A DNA stretch of 64,000 nt from Symbiodinium natans (taxonomy: Eukaryota > Sar > Dinophyceae > Suessiales > Symbiodiniaceae), in the NCBI GenBank assembly GCA_905221605.1, contig CAJNDS010000084.1, positions 160,001 to 224,000 on the forward strand, read 5' to 3'. The notes under the pieces were generated by a model. The model did not search any database and was not told where the DNA came from. It worked only from the letters and a program-made list of their open reading frames with translations. A program made the position numbers and the translations under genes. Every line of letters starts with the position of its first letter. Position 1 is the stretch's first letter. This document shows, in pieces, positions 42,434 through 54,800 of the stretch.

Positions 42434-42685
42434 TCAACTTGCTCTCAAAGTGCACACGTGGCACGAGTCTTGGAGTTCCTTCTCGCTCCTGGGAACGTGG
42501 AAGAGGTCGTAACTCTCTGCCGTGTCCAGGAGGCTGTCGCAAGCTCTGGTGTCCATGCAAACAAACGTCTCGCTGTTGGTGCAGACGTAGGGCAGTGGAT
42601 CGATGTTCATCAGAGCTTGCATGACGAGCGTCTGCAAGTGCGGGCATATGTCGGGGCATTCGGCGATGCATGAGGGCGCAAGGTC
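42434..42685 (-). CDS. Putative cysteine-rich exon, function unknown
   Basis: Reads from an acceptor-like CAG|G (42687-42685) for 83 codons to a stop. The peptide carries nine Cys in spaced pairs (SCIAECPDIC, VCTNSETFVC, SCHVC), as in secreted or extracellular domains. A hydrophobic frame just upstream (42849-42960) and a signal-peptide-like ATG frame at 44420-44608 lie on the same strand and could be other exons. No named family recognised. Confidence 0.35.
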   Translation of the reverse strand, partial: DLAPSCIAECPDICPHLQTLVMQALMNIDPLPYVCTNSETFVCMDTRACDSLLDTAESYDLFHVPRSEKELQDSCHVCTLRAS

Positions 42686-42699
42686 CTGCATCAGAAATG

Positions 42700-44419
42700 C
42701 AACAATGCTGAAAGCTTGTTCCAACTGCACCGCGACAAGTATGCCAGCACTTTCGGGATGTGGGCCTAAAAGAGCATTTCCCCTCAACCCCGCCCCCCTC
42801 CCCCCCCCCACATGCCCCCAGCCTGCTCTCCCATTTCATGCCGTTTTGTTATACTGACTCGGGTGAGGAGTTGGTCTTGAAGACCAGATCCTGTAGCACT
42901 AACAACAGATGCAACAGGAAGACAGTAGCGACGAACGCAATCCATGGCCTGCGTTTAAAGTTTGCAGGTATGGAGAGCGCAGCTGGGCAAGTGCAGGCAT
43001 GTGACGGCATGCGTATAGGTTTTGGGCTTGTCACAGGTATGTCGCGCTACATCGTCAGGAATGTCAGTCCAAACTATGTTTTTGTGGGGGTTGACAGGCG
43101 CCTGAACACATCTGAAAACGTGCAGCCATGGTTCTGTGGACCGTCGAGCACTTGGTGCGATTTTCATGGCATGGGATCCAGCCCGGGCTTGTCACACGGG
43201 GCTTGTTGCAAACAGAACGGTTTTCATGCAATGCCTTGCTGCACAAATGCAACCAATGCCTGCAAGGTGATAGCATCCGCACAACAATCGAGCTTTTGTC
43301 ATACATCATTATGGCATGCTGCAGTAGCCCAGTCTTGAAAGTCAGCCTCTTCGTTCAATTGACATCGAATTGGCTTTCCTCTGACCGAACCCAGGGTCGC
43401 GTGCCACTCGTGTGCCTGCCTTGATTGCAAGGAGGAGTGAAGACCCCGAGCAGGGCTGCGACTCCTCTGCGGCACCGGCCTGAGTTGCGACAGGTGGAAA
43501 AAAGTTGCTCAAAGGTCAGGGCATGTTGCTTTCTTCGTATAGGGCTTGAATGCGTAGGGGACCTACTGCAGGCTTGCATGCGATCTGCTGAGGGCGCCGT
43601 GCTTGGGAGCCACCTGGAGTCGCCATCCCAAGAAATCTGCCACTGCCAATCCGGAACTGCGCTCCCAAACTGACTGATGCCCTGCATTTAGTTGGAACCT
43701 TGTCTTCGGCAAAAAGCCAGGAGCCCATCTTTGGCAACACAGTCTGCAGGTGTCCTCTCATGTCTGGACAAGGGCACATCTTGGTGAGCACGACTTATAT
43801 AAGGTAAATTGGCATCTGGTTATTCCGGATCCGCCATTTGCGGGGTCCTCCAAGTCAAGTTTTCCGGGCCGAGATTTGTTTTTGCCGTCGCCGGCTTCTC
43901 GTTGAACCTTCGCTCTTTTTCCCGTTTCTCGACTCCGGGAGCTGAGGCCGGACTGCCAAGCTCAGGTATCTCTGTTGCCCAGGAGCACATGCCGAAGCAC
44001 GCGTGGCCCCCCAACGACAAGAAAGACTGCATACTGAAAGGGCTTGCAGAAGGCGGGCTTTACGCAACAGACCTCTCTCACGCATTCTCGCACGTGCATC
44101 TCTCTTCTATTCTTTCCACTGTTGTCGTGCTCCGTTTACCCAGAATTACTTCTCAACTCTCGACCAACTATTCCTGCTTACAGGTGTCCTACTTGTAGTG
44201 TCCTGGCCCCAAGCCCAAAGGTGCTGGATCTCGACTTCAAGTCTTAAGGCTGAATAGGCAGAGACCACTGAGACCACTCCGTTCATTACTCACATGTGCC
44301 GTACGGCGACCCAGACATTCTCAACAATCACAGCCCACGCTACACAACAAAGACGACGGCACCTTGAGAGCCTTTGAGCTTAGGAGTTCCTGCCGGGAGG
44401 GCACTGCTCTCTCAAAGTT
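42700..44419. other. No supported gene
   Basis: Many short overlapping frames on both strands; a 15-bp C-rich run lies near 42795. Nothing recognisable. Confidence 0.4.
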
Positions 44420-44608
44420 TCACCCTTTTCGGCTGTTCTTGGAACTCCGTATGAAGAGGAATCGACTGTGAATTGTCTGGTCACCGAGTCTGGTCCCCAG
44501 CACAATTTGTCCCAACAACAGTCTATCGCCAATATTCAGCAGGGTTGCGAGCGCTGAGGCTGGGGCGAATGCGACCACTGTGAGCGCCAGGAGGCGCCAC
44601 GCCGTCAT
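44420..44608 (-). CDS. Putative first exon with a signal peptide
   Basis: ATG 44608 followed by a classic signal sequence (one Arg, then LLALTVVAFAP, and an ASALA cleavage-like site at about residue 21). About 62 codons to a stop; the real exon may splice out earlier. It could start a secreted protein whose later exons include 42434-42685 (inference). Confidence 0.3.
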   Translation of the reverse strand: MTAWRLLALTVVAFAPASALATLLNIGDRLLLGQIVLGTRLGDQTIHSRFLFIRSSKNSRKG

Positions 44609-45976
44609 GATGCTCTGTGCACGGGAGGCTGATTCAGCCAGAAGTGTTTGAAAAGGCCGGCCAACCGTGAGAGAAGCTGACTGATACAGAGGATTTGTAA
44701 GAAGCTGGAAATTTCGAGGTCAAGATCGAAGGCAGTACTTTAGACCCTCTCCCGAGCAAGATGCCCTTAGCTGGCAAGCCAAACGCTGTGGAGTGGAGGT
44801 CCACAATTACAGTTTATCGAGCAACACATTAACCATGTTGCATAAATGTTGATTGCTTTCGGTTACAACTGCCTCGACTCGATGTGCCCCGTATGCACCG
44901 ATCTGTTTTGATTGCCTTTGCAATACACACCAACACCAACTGCTTCCCGGCTGTAGCTATGGCCTCGGGTGCAGCCTTGTACAGTTCCGGGGACTAGTGT
45001 TTTCGAACGGCAACTGCAACTGTACTTGTAATGAATCTGAATGCGAATCCGAACACCAATCAGACCTTGGACCCTTTCTGCATTCCTCGAAAAGTCTACA
45101 GCAGCTTTGCTGCGAAAATGTCGATCGTGCCCGGAGCCATGCTTTCCCGGTGTCTGAACCGTTCTTGGTTGTAGCATGGTGGCTTAGCCCAACATCATTT
45201 CTAACCTGTACCTCAAGTTTTGAGAACGCGCTAAACTGCCACTAAACTGCATGAAAAGTGACACCTATTGCTGCTCCAGGTCTGTGCCGTACTTCGTACT
45301 TTGCCAACACTCGAGCCCCGGAACCAGATGCCTGAAAATGGAACGCCGCGCAGAGGAAGCAAGTGCAAAACCATTGCTCAAGCTCCTTAGTTCATAGCCG
45401 AAGGCAGGGTTTCTGAATTTTCCATCTCCAAATAACCACGTCTATGAAATCTACGCGGCGGCCGAAGAAACTGAGAAAGCAGGAGCATGTCCCGCGCTCA
45501 GAAGGCCGATGGCGGAAACTGGTCGATGGGACCTTGGAAGCAGCACCCCGGAACCCAAAACACAGACAAGTTTGGCCCCCGCCAAATAGCGCCAACAATA
45601 AAATCCGAACTCTTTTTCTTGAGTTTGATTCGAGAAGTCTGCTGCAAGTAAGCGCTCTTTTGTGCCATCACTGAAGTACTGGGATGACTGTGACGGTGTG
45701 AACATGTGTGAACCGAATCTACAAACATACAGCATCAGCCATGCCAGCCTTGACATGCTCATTGCTGAGGCCCATTCCCGGCTGCCATGGCAGGTCCTCA
45801 CACATACGTTGGTAAAAGTAAAGGCCCAGACCTCTTTGCATCCAGCATACTGCGTTTTTTCATGTTTTCATATTCTCCAAAACACCTTTAACCCTAAATG
45901 CTTTTTTCTTGCAGCTCCAGCGGCCCTTTAATGAACACCGAAGCCTACGCAATCCACACCGAGAACGTGCAAAAAG
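44609..45976. other. No supported gene
   Basis: No motif-bearing frame. A protein-like plus frame near 45425-45590 lacks clear splice borders. Confidence 0.4.
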
Positions 45977-46096
45977 GTCTTGCGGGAGAAATTGCGGCGC
46001 ATGCTGTCCGAGGACTGCAGACGCTTCAAGTATCTCCGCAAGCCCCTCGAACTCTTTGACAACACCTACATCCACGACGTAGACCTGGCATCTTAA
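45977..46096 (+). CDS. Putative exon, function unknown
   Basis: After an acceptor AAG|GTC, 39 codons (VLREKLRRMLSEDC, then FKYLRKPLELFD and YIHDVDL) end in TAA. The charged helical composition and low-complexity-free sequence look genuinely coding. A second stretch at 46108-46162 (see next entry) may be its continuation, but only about 18 bp separate them once a GC donor at 46090 is allowed, too short for an ordinary intron. An indel in the assembly is possible. Confidence 0.35.
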   Translation, partial: VLREKLRRMLSEDCRRFKYLRKPLELFDNTYIHDVDLAS

Positions 46097-46107
46097 GCCC
46101 CTTGAAG

Positions 46108-46162
46108 GTGCCTCCAGTGGGTTCTTCACACCCTCGACAAAGAGCGGCAGGAGTTCCTGCAG
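46108..46162 (+). CDS. Putative exon, function unknown
   Basis: AAG|G acceptor, 18 codons (CLQWVLHTLDKERQEFLQ), then CAG|GC donor. The composition and borders fit the splice style of the SLC35B gene in this window. No family recognised. Confidence 0.3.
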
Positions 46163-46169
46163 GCCACAA

Positions 46170-48584
46170 CATGCACAGGTGCATCGCGTCGCTGCTACCC
46201 CTGTTGGTTCGGGTGTGGTGTTCAGAAATGTTGGGCATGTTCCAGTCATTGGGAAACCGCAAGGTCGAGAGTGGAGACGATGATATACGATGATGTGATT
46301 GAAGACATCTTGCTGGGGTGCTGGTTTGGTTTGGGGAGGTTCCCAGGGCAAACAAAATCATCAGCCCAGGCATTCAAGGAACCGTGCTCAGAGGCCATGT
46401 CAGCTCTGAGCAAGACAAACAATGGGAAACATTGGAGCTGCCGACTCTTGGGCCGTGACTCAGCTTTGGGCTTCGGGAGTCTTCGGGGGGCTTCTTCCTG
46501 GGCATGCATAGTAAGTAGTTACTTCAGTTCTATCTTCAGTCGGCCACAATCTCCTAGGGGCTCGTGTCCTTGATGAAGGTATAGACGACCAGCAAGGCAC
46601 CTGCAGCTGGAGGTTGGCCCCCAACAGGCTTTGCACTTCTCAGAAGATAACGTTGTTCTCAGTTTAGTATAGTCGGGACTGTCCGGCACGGGGGTTCAGG
46701 CCTTGAGCCTTTGGGGCTGAGGGGCCCTAAATGCATTGAAGCTTCTGGCCTTAGGGCTCAAACACTCCAGCCCCCCCAGTCTTTTGCCTTTTGAGACTAC
46801 CTCTGAGGCTCCGAGTACGCGAAAGTGCACATGTGCAGCTCACACTTAAAAAGTTTAAGGCCTTGTTTCGATGGTTTCAAAACGAACATCCATACAGCCC
46901 GGGTCCAAGCATTTTGGGCTTTCAGGCTTTCGGGGGGCTGAGGGGCGTCACAACTTGATTGAGCACCACGCCGCAAGAAGCGGCCAAAGAACGATACTGA
47001 AACCAACAAATCCTTCAAACCCCGCAAAACACAATTCCTCTTGGGCCCATTCTCAATACCGTCACGTTATCCAGCTTCCACAACCTTGGTGCACATCACT
47101 ACTTGGCTTTCCAGAAACTGCGCGGACGGTGAATTTCAAGCTACTATACGTTTGGAATTTCTATTTTCGCTGGAACCTATCATGCGGAGCCAGTCCTGCG
47201 GACTCTATAAGTTTCGGAATATTGACCGTCAAGTCTGTCGATCTGCCACCGCCGTACTCGACAGAGTGCCGCGCTGCTGCAGTTGGTCAATGATGGTCTC
47301 CTCTTTCTCACCCTTCTCCTGCGAGCACATGGCTCAAGATACAATTCTCGCCACCTCTCTCCTCCTGGGCCGATCGGACAGCAACTCTGTGCGATAAGGT
47401 TCCGTCTATGCTTAGGTTCATAAGCCCCTCAGACCATCGCAAGACTATGGGAGACCAATGTCGACTGGGGTAAGGAAAGGTTGTGACGCTGAGCGGCGTA
47501 TCTGTAGGGAGATCATGATGATCGTTGCTCTGCCTTGGTCCTTACTTCTAGTGCGCAGCAACTGCCGGCAGACGCCTAATGCTTGCATTCCTTCAGCACG
47601 CCTTACACTCACACCATTTGACAGCAAAGCTCAGATGTGTGCCCAGAAAAATTGTGCAGTAACATTCCCCCCCCCCCCCCCCCAGACATGAGCTAAAGCG
47701 TCGTTGAGGTTATTTACATGGAACTGTGGGCGCGTCGGGCATGGGCACGGAGGAACACTCAGCACATTGCTGAACATGTCAGCCTGAAATGGCCCAGCTA
47801 CGCCTTTTTCTGCCACATGCTCTTTGAACGTACCGGAGTGGCTCGTACTCCCACCTTGCCTCGGGTGTTCGCAGGTCCTCCAGCCAGATCCTCAGTCAGC
47901 TATGCCTTGAGAACTTGCCTGTCGTTGATGCTGTTTGGCGCACATGACTCACCCTACATCTGCATCATTTGCATATGAACGCGAAGCTCATACCCACTAA
48001 ACGTTCGGGACTGGGCACCAGGCGTCCGGATGCTGCCACCCTGCCAAGTTGTGACAGAATGCTGCGGGTGAGGAGCTGTTGTGTTTCGTCCAGGTTTCTT
48101 CGTTCCTTCGGTGGACAGTCTCCGAAGTTGAAAGCATCGTGCAGGCTTGGTATCTTGGCAAAGCTCGATGGCGGCTGTAGTTCATGAGCTCCATTGTTCA
48201 GCACTGCTTCGACAACTCCTCAGATGTAGCATAAGCCACTAGCTAACAGCTAACCAAGGTCTCGCATTCAGTACGGGCAAAGCCAAAGCTGCGAAACCCT
48301 TTTGCAGCTGATGGCATCAAAGAGCACTTTCGGAGTCGTGCCCACAATATACCCTTTCTGAAACCGCCGACAGTGCCATGGACTGCATGGAACGCAAGGC
48401 GCAGGAACGATGTGTCTGGGCGATCCAGGATGAAGCTTAAGGCCTTATCGGGTTTAGGCTGGGCTTAGGGGAAAGTTTGCACATGGCTTTAGTTTTGGAA
48501 GGGCCACGAGGGGCTGGGAAGTGCAATCGTAGCTTAGACGCCAAATCTGCTCCACGGCCCCGAAAGACAACTTCATGATGGTTA
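46170..48584. other. No supported gene; 18-bp poly-C at 47667-47684
   Basis: A plus frame of 140 codons (46871-47293) has no domain. The C run is the only clear repeat. Confidence 0.45.
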
Positions 48585-48950
48585 TTAGGCCCCAAGTGCC
48601 TTGTAGGCACTCTGTCGCTCGTCGCCTTCCCCAAGGAGCTCAGCCGAGGCCTCATAAACAGTTTTCTGGACACCTTTTGATTTTGCTTTGTCTTGCTGCG
48701 ATGCATTTGCCTTAGTGCGCACCTCGGCGAACCACGTCTTGCCGATTTCGAGGCTCATACTCGCACACTTCGTCCCCCGACTGATGTACCCATAACATAA
48801 CTCACGCGGCAGGGAACCCTTCCGCTGGTCACGACCAGAGGCTTCAATGTACCATCTACGGTACACAACCTGGCATCGATTCGGGTCGTCTGTCGCATAC
48901 GGAGGTCGGACTTGTGGAAAGAAGTCAGGCCGAGTGTCATGACATGTCAT
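48585..48950 (-). CDS. Putative 121-residue ORF or exon, function unknown
   Basis: ATG 48950 to TAA 48585. Basic and polar, protein-like (YRRWYIEASGRDQRK, then LEIGKTWFAEVRTK and YEASAELLGEGDE). AAG|GC near the end (TAC AAG GCA) would be a suitable donor and an AG in the first 15 codons a suitable acceptor, so it may be an internal exon. No family recognised. Confidence 0.35.
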   Translation of the reverse strand: MTCHDTRPDFFPQVRPPYATDDPNRCQVVYRRWYIEASGRDQRKGSLPRELCYGYISRGTKCASMSLEIGKTWFAEVRTKANASQQDKAKSKGVQKTVYEASAELLGEGDERQSAYKALGA

Positions 48951-51463
48951 GACAAAAATCCGAACTGCATAAGTTTCGAATGCGGGCTTCAGTGCTGTTC
49001 ATTCACGAGGACATGAGGGAGCCAGTCAGATGAGGAAGTGCGCCTGCTTTCCACGGTACAGTTTCAGTTTTTCTGCTTCATGCGACATCTCTCCCAGCTT
49101 CCTGCTTGCCAAAGCCTCTTGGGAAAGTGATTCGGCTCTGGACCATGCTGTGCCCCGTGCGCTACACTAAGTGCACTTATTCGATCTAGTTTCGGCAGCA
49201 CAAAACATGTCTGCCGGGGAAGACTTGCACTAACTATACTTATCGCGAAAACATCATGAGCAGTATATGACGTATACTTGTCCAAGTCAATAACCATAGT
49301 TACAAATCGTTACATTCCATGTGCATGCAAGCATGGACGTGCACCCTGCCCCCCCCCCCCCCCCCCCCAGCCCCAAACAGTTTAAGAGCGTAGGCGGGGC
49401 CTTAAGAATTAAGGTATTCTCTGACATGTTGAGGGAATGGGCTGTGACATAAGAAGATATATGTGATGATTTTCTCACGTCATGCCCTCTCTCGCTCTCT
49501 CTCCCGCGAACGCTTCAAGGTTCGGAATTCAGAGTTTTTAGGTTCAGCGAGAGCATACGAGAACTCTAGCAAGAGAAGCGTTCACCACTTGGACAATCCA
49601 GCCAGCGACTTTTTCAAGATTTCGGACACTTCTGTGGCTTCGGTGAGGGGTGTCACCTCAGGCCGCGACAAGCTTCAGCTCCTCACATGGCTGTGAATTC
49701 AGGTTGCGACGTACCCGAGGTTAAGCAACTGTTAGAATCATTGGCAATGAACAACCCTGGAATCAGCCCTGCGCAGACCTGACTCCGAAAGCAACTTAAA
49801 CTTTGAATGAGTTGCTTTCCCTCCACATTGACATGGGCTCTTGCTTTGCACGTTATGTCTCAGGCAATTTCTGCGGACGAGTCACTCCCAAAATCGACCC
49901 GCCGAGTGCGCCCTACATTTTTGCCCTGATTTGAATTTGGCTTGATATGGTTTTGATGCGCACGCGGTATGCGCACACCCCTCGGCTGCTCCTGCCGATT
50001 GGCCGGGATGCCGGTGGCCTCTGCAATGCCTTAGCCGAAACTCAACAGCCTGGTCCATGCTGCCTCATCAAAGGCTGCTTTACAACTTGCGGACGGAAGC
50101 AGTAAGACCATGCCCTGCGGCTTTTGGGGTCGACGTCTAAGCCGGCCAGTGAGCTCTTTTTGGAAGTCAGTCAGATCTTCTGACTCATGATTTCGTGATG
50201 GGCAGTCTTTGACTGCATGTTGCAACAAACGTCACAAACCACGATGCTCAGACATGCTCAGACCACCTTACCGGCATCCTTGTCCGTCGAGGTTTCGATG
50301 GCTTCCTCGGCCTGGTGGGCTGCGAGGAAGCTTTTTCTGGCCAAAGGAATCAAAGACAATGGAAGCCAATCAAGTTGCCCCACCCATGTTTCCTGCAGGT
50401 CCAGCCCCGACATGCCCCGACTACCCATCGGTTGATTACATGCCACCGTGCCCGACTCAGAGCACATGTGTCCATCTCTACTATACAGATACTGCTCTGT
50501 GTAACGATAGAGAGAGCATGATAGAACCACTTCTTGTTCAGAAGAAATGGTTACTCTTTTTTCCCTTGCTTCATTCCTATGTTGAAGAAATAAGACTTGG
50601 GGACCGCGACTCTGGGCCAATGTCGCGGCTGACGTCACACGGCGATTTTTGAGGGGATTTCTAAAAGGCAAAGAAGCCTGAAAACGAAATCGGCGAAAAC
50701 CCGGCTAGAAAATCCGCGGGGGCCTTTTTGCATCTGGCCCGCTGCGACTCTGCTAGCAAAAACCAATACCGAGCACCGCAGGGGCCTTGCCTTGCGTAAA
50801 AGTCCGCTCCCCAGCATGCCGGCCCTAACGGATTACAAGCCCACAAGCCAGTGCCACTCTTGATCCCGCAGCCACCAACGACTGTGTGATCACAAACATG
50901 GGTCAGGCGATGTCAGGCGCGATGCATGACGAAACCGAAACTCGTCTGAACCATGAACGGTTATGGCCTGTACTCCGGAAAAATCCGGGAGAACAAAACA
51001 CGATTTAAAAGCTCATCCTAGAAAGACCTTAAATTGGACCCTAAAGCTTCGCGGCACCATCCTGGGACCCCAAGCCGCCTCTTGATCGGACAAAAACATG
51101 TTTCGGTGCTTGCGGGCTTTCAATGTGTTCGATTCAAATTGCGAGCTGTTGAAACCTGGGATTCTCGGGGCCCAACCCCCTCAAACCTGCGCCGCAGCTG
51201 ATCGGCCAACCTTTGGCTTGGGGCGTTCGGGTCTGGGGCCCTTTCCTCGAAATCGTCGGCACTGCAACGGCCATGCATGCAAGCCGAGGCGGCGCGCGAT
51301 AGCGCCAGCAACATGCGATCCTTTCGTAGATCTTTATGTGCTGAAAGCATCCAATATCCAAACCCAGGATCAAAAGGAAAACGCAGAAACACTGGCAGGA
51401 TGATGGTGCTTGATTGTACTTCAGTGATGCTACGCGTCTCCTGACATTAGGTATGCAGCACGC
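48951..51463. other. No supported gene; 20-bp poly-C at 49349-49368
   Basis: A minus frame at 50258-50400 ending in G|GTAAG could be an exon but is too weak to call. Confidence 0.4.
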
Positions 51464-51538
51464 CTTGGTCTTGGCATCCTCCAGGATGGGCTTCTTCTCC
51501 TTCCACCGAAGCTTTGCTATCCAAGTGGTGTTTGGTGG
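51464..51538 (-). CDS. Putative internal exon, function unknown
   Basis: 25 codons in phase 0 between CAG| and AAG|GC (PPNTTWIAKLRWKEKK, then PILEDAKTK). It lies about 360 bp beyond the stop of the SLC35B gene on the same strand and does not resemble that family's C-terminus, so it probably belongs to the next gene. Confidence 0.3.
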
Positions 51539-51895
51539 CTGCATCATAAGTTTGCAACCTTGAGGATGGATACGATTTTGGAAACTGAGAACTGGAGGTC
51601 TGCAGTGGTCTGCATTCGGCTTGCAGTGTGACATCTCATTTTAAAGCATGCTCAGCAGCGATCACTGAGGTTTGGTGCCGCACACTGGGAAGGTGCTTAG
51701 CCACAACTAAAGCAGCATTTATTTGGAATATAATGGCAACCCAGACACACAAACACAAAGCGTGTGGAAGGTACGATCACGCCCAACCCGTACATTCCGG
51801 AGATGCAAAGCCCCCCTGCATTGAGGAGCAACTAGTGGAGACAGTTCCTGCTCTAGCTCAGATCAACGGCTGAAAACACCTGTTTCAAGCACCGC

Positions 51896-54800
51896 TCAGT
51901 CTGTCACCTCCTTGGAAGGTGCTTCCAACATCGCGGCTGCAGACTTATAGAAAAGGGCGGAGAAGATGAGCGCCTTCGAGCAAACTTGCAAGATCGCTCG
52001 CATGCAAAAGGAAGGCATGGTTGATGGTGAAACCCTGGCATGGAACCTCAGATATCTGCTGCTCCTACTAGAAACCGGGCTGTTTCAACCCGATATTCTG
52101 AAGTACCGGGGGCATGCGGCCACCTCCTCAGCAACGACTGTGAGAAGCGACATGTTCGGAGCCCAACCGCACCACCCTCGTCAATATTAAGTTCATGCTA
52201 GAAATCAAGAACCTGAAGCCCTCGAGCCCTTTCAACCTTGCAAAACACGCACGCCTCCGCACACCCACCCATCCACAAACGCACGCGCCCATGTCCATCC
52301 GATTCCGCGCATCCGCGAAGGATCGAAGGCGAGGAAGGTAGGACCGAAAGGAGGAGGGACGGAGGGGAGGGGAGGGGGAAGAGGATGGAGAGGACCAGCC
52401 GCAGGCTGGACCGCGGTTTGTCCCACAATCCACAGTGACCGCAAGGAGCGTAGCCTCTGCCAATTGTGTGCCGCCTCTGCCAAGTATGGTGCACCGGGTT
52501 TAGGGAATGGCCATCACTGAAGGTCTGAGGTAATCATCATATCGGGTGGTGTGCCCTCAATCAGGGGCACTGGCTGAAGCGGCCGCGAGTGCAATGGGGC
52601 AGTTGAGCGACCAATCCTCGGGTTTCGTCGGCAAATTCGACAGTCACAACTGCATTCGAGATGCACTGTTCGTTGTTGGCCACGGTTGGTCAGGCACAGC
52701 GGATTTGTTTTCCCGCTTCTTAGCGAAGACACATGGGAAGACTCCCATTTGGGCAGCGCAGCCCGAAGATCCAATCACAACGCTTCTCCCGAGCAACAAG
52801 GGAAGGTGAAGTGAGCCATTGTCGCCTCATTCTGCATTGGCTCGGCTTCTCCCTGTCTTGCGACCGCTTGCAGGGATCCTGCCAGTGATGCCGCTTATTC
52901 GGTGTATATTTCTTCCTTGCGCGGCCACAGGGTCGAAGGCCTGTCCACCAAGAGACCAAGAGACTCGGGCTCGATTACCATCTTCGTCTGTTGGCCAATT
53001 CCTTTGCCTTGAGGGTGCGGGCACCCTCAAGGCCTCAAGGCCACGCTCACAAGCTTTTCTTCGAGAAGGACTGCCGATCCGAGGGCAGGTGTGAGGCAGG
53101 CCAGACATCCTGACAACTGTGTGCTGTGTGCAAACGCGCACAAATTGACACACAAACCCTTTGCACTGCAATCTGGCGGATGGAAGATCACAGGAACCCC
53201 AAGTGCACCCGCAGGCACCAAAGCCGCCTAAAGCTCCACACTCCAAGCCCGCCAGGTCCCGCACCAAGCCCAGGATCTGCAGTGGCGTCACCGGATTGTG
53301 GTACCTCGGTGGGGACTTCCAATGCAGAGCTGATAGTGCGAATGATGCCAGAAGACTTGGTGCAGTTGTCTTGGCCACAGCTGAATCAGTCCTGAACCGT
53401 GCCTGGCTAGCTGCTAGCGCTTCTGCAACGCGCAGGCATGCGCCCAGACCCTGTGTCACGTAGCCCATGCCGACACATGCATGAATCTCTTGTCCTGGCC
53501 ACGTTCTGAGGTGGTTTGGCGTGGCGTGCATGCAACACGCCAAGAGCCAATGGCGCTTGACTCCCACGCCCCACACCCAAACCCAAGCTGCGCTCTTCAA
53601 CCTTGTTTGAAAGTCGAGGGTCAAGCCCCAAATGCCAAACCTCAAGACGAAATGGAATCCTAATGCCGTAGCAGTCTGAGGCGCTTGAGATAGGAAACGA
53701 GAATCGACACCACCTGCACTTTGAGGGCTTGGTTTTCGGTTCTGGCTGGTTCTGGGTTCAAGCTTTTCGTGCTCCCAAAGGCTTGCCGGGTGTGCTTGGG
53801 AGCTTTCTCGAACAATCAGAGCAAGTCGGAATCTCTGTTGCGTTTTGGGGGTAAAGGCTGTCTGCTTGGTATTTTTTTGAATCGCAAAGTCCGGATGCAC
53901 AGATCCCCAAGCGAAACCAAACAAACAAAGTATACGGGCTCGTCCCAAACTACTGGTACCCTGCTGCGTTCGGCTCCCTACGAGGTTTAGACATTCAAGG
54001 CTTGAGTTCAAGGGCCCGCAGCCCAGGCACCCTCTAGCACCCTCAGACTTCATACGCTCTACAAACCCCAGCCGGCAGCCCTTAAGTCTCTAAAATATTC
54101 TAAAACGCTGCTTGTAGTAAGCCCAAGGCATCTGACAGCTGAAGAATAAACCTTGATACTGCGTACACGGCAACTGGGGTTTAGGAAGTCTGCAGGTTCA
54201 GGGCTTGTGGTACTTTGGGGGGTTTGTTAAGGTCTGTGCGCGGATGCCATATTTTCCAAGCCCGAACTCGGCCCCTTGCAACTTTTTATCCATGCCCCGG
54301 GGCTTGAGAAGCAGCTATTGTCCCGAGGATCGTGTCTATGGGCACCGTCCAAAAGCGTAACTTTCGTCCAAAATGCAGGCTGGCTTCGAGAAAAAAACAT
54401 TTTCTGCAGTTCATCGCCGACGCTACATCGACTGAGCCCCTTTTACCCTTCGCTTTGGGACCCCTTGGTGTTGACATGAGGAACAAATCAGACACATAGA
54501 TAGAGACAAATATCAATCCTAAACACTAGCAAGCGCGAAATGAACCAGTCCTCAGTGCGGGGGATCCATCCCGCGATGGATGTGGAAAGCACTAGCTCAT
54601 GTTGTCAGCCCTAAACTGAAATCGCTCTGAAATCCTTCGCTCCAGAAGCCCCCTAGCCTAAATGAAAGTTTGTCAAACCAAGAGCCCAGACCGAGCCCCT
54701 TTTTACCACTTCGCTAGGCGCGAACACTCCCTGAGGCAGAACATCCCCAAACTTCCATCTCGGAGTCAAGCGTAAACCCAACCCGTGCCTGGCGCACGTT

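Noticed and set aside
52827-54053. A 408-codon minus-strand open frame
   Set aside because: It overlaps exons 13 and 14 of the SLC35B gene and the intron between them, matches exon 14 in frame only by chance, and elsewhere has no domain. Its length shows how unreliable raw ORF length is in this window.
54286-54516. A frame with VASAMNCRK resembling the FAATMNVRQ block of SLC35B
   Set aside because: The true match (FGALVFAATMNVRQ with AG|G and CAG|GC borders) is at 54789-54833; this one is chance similarity.
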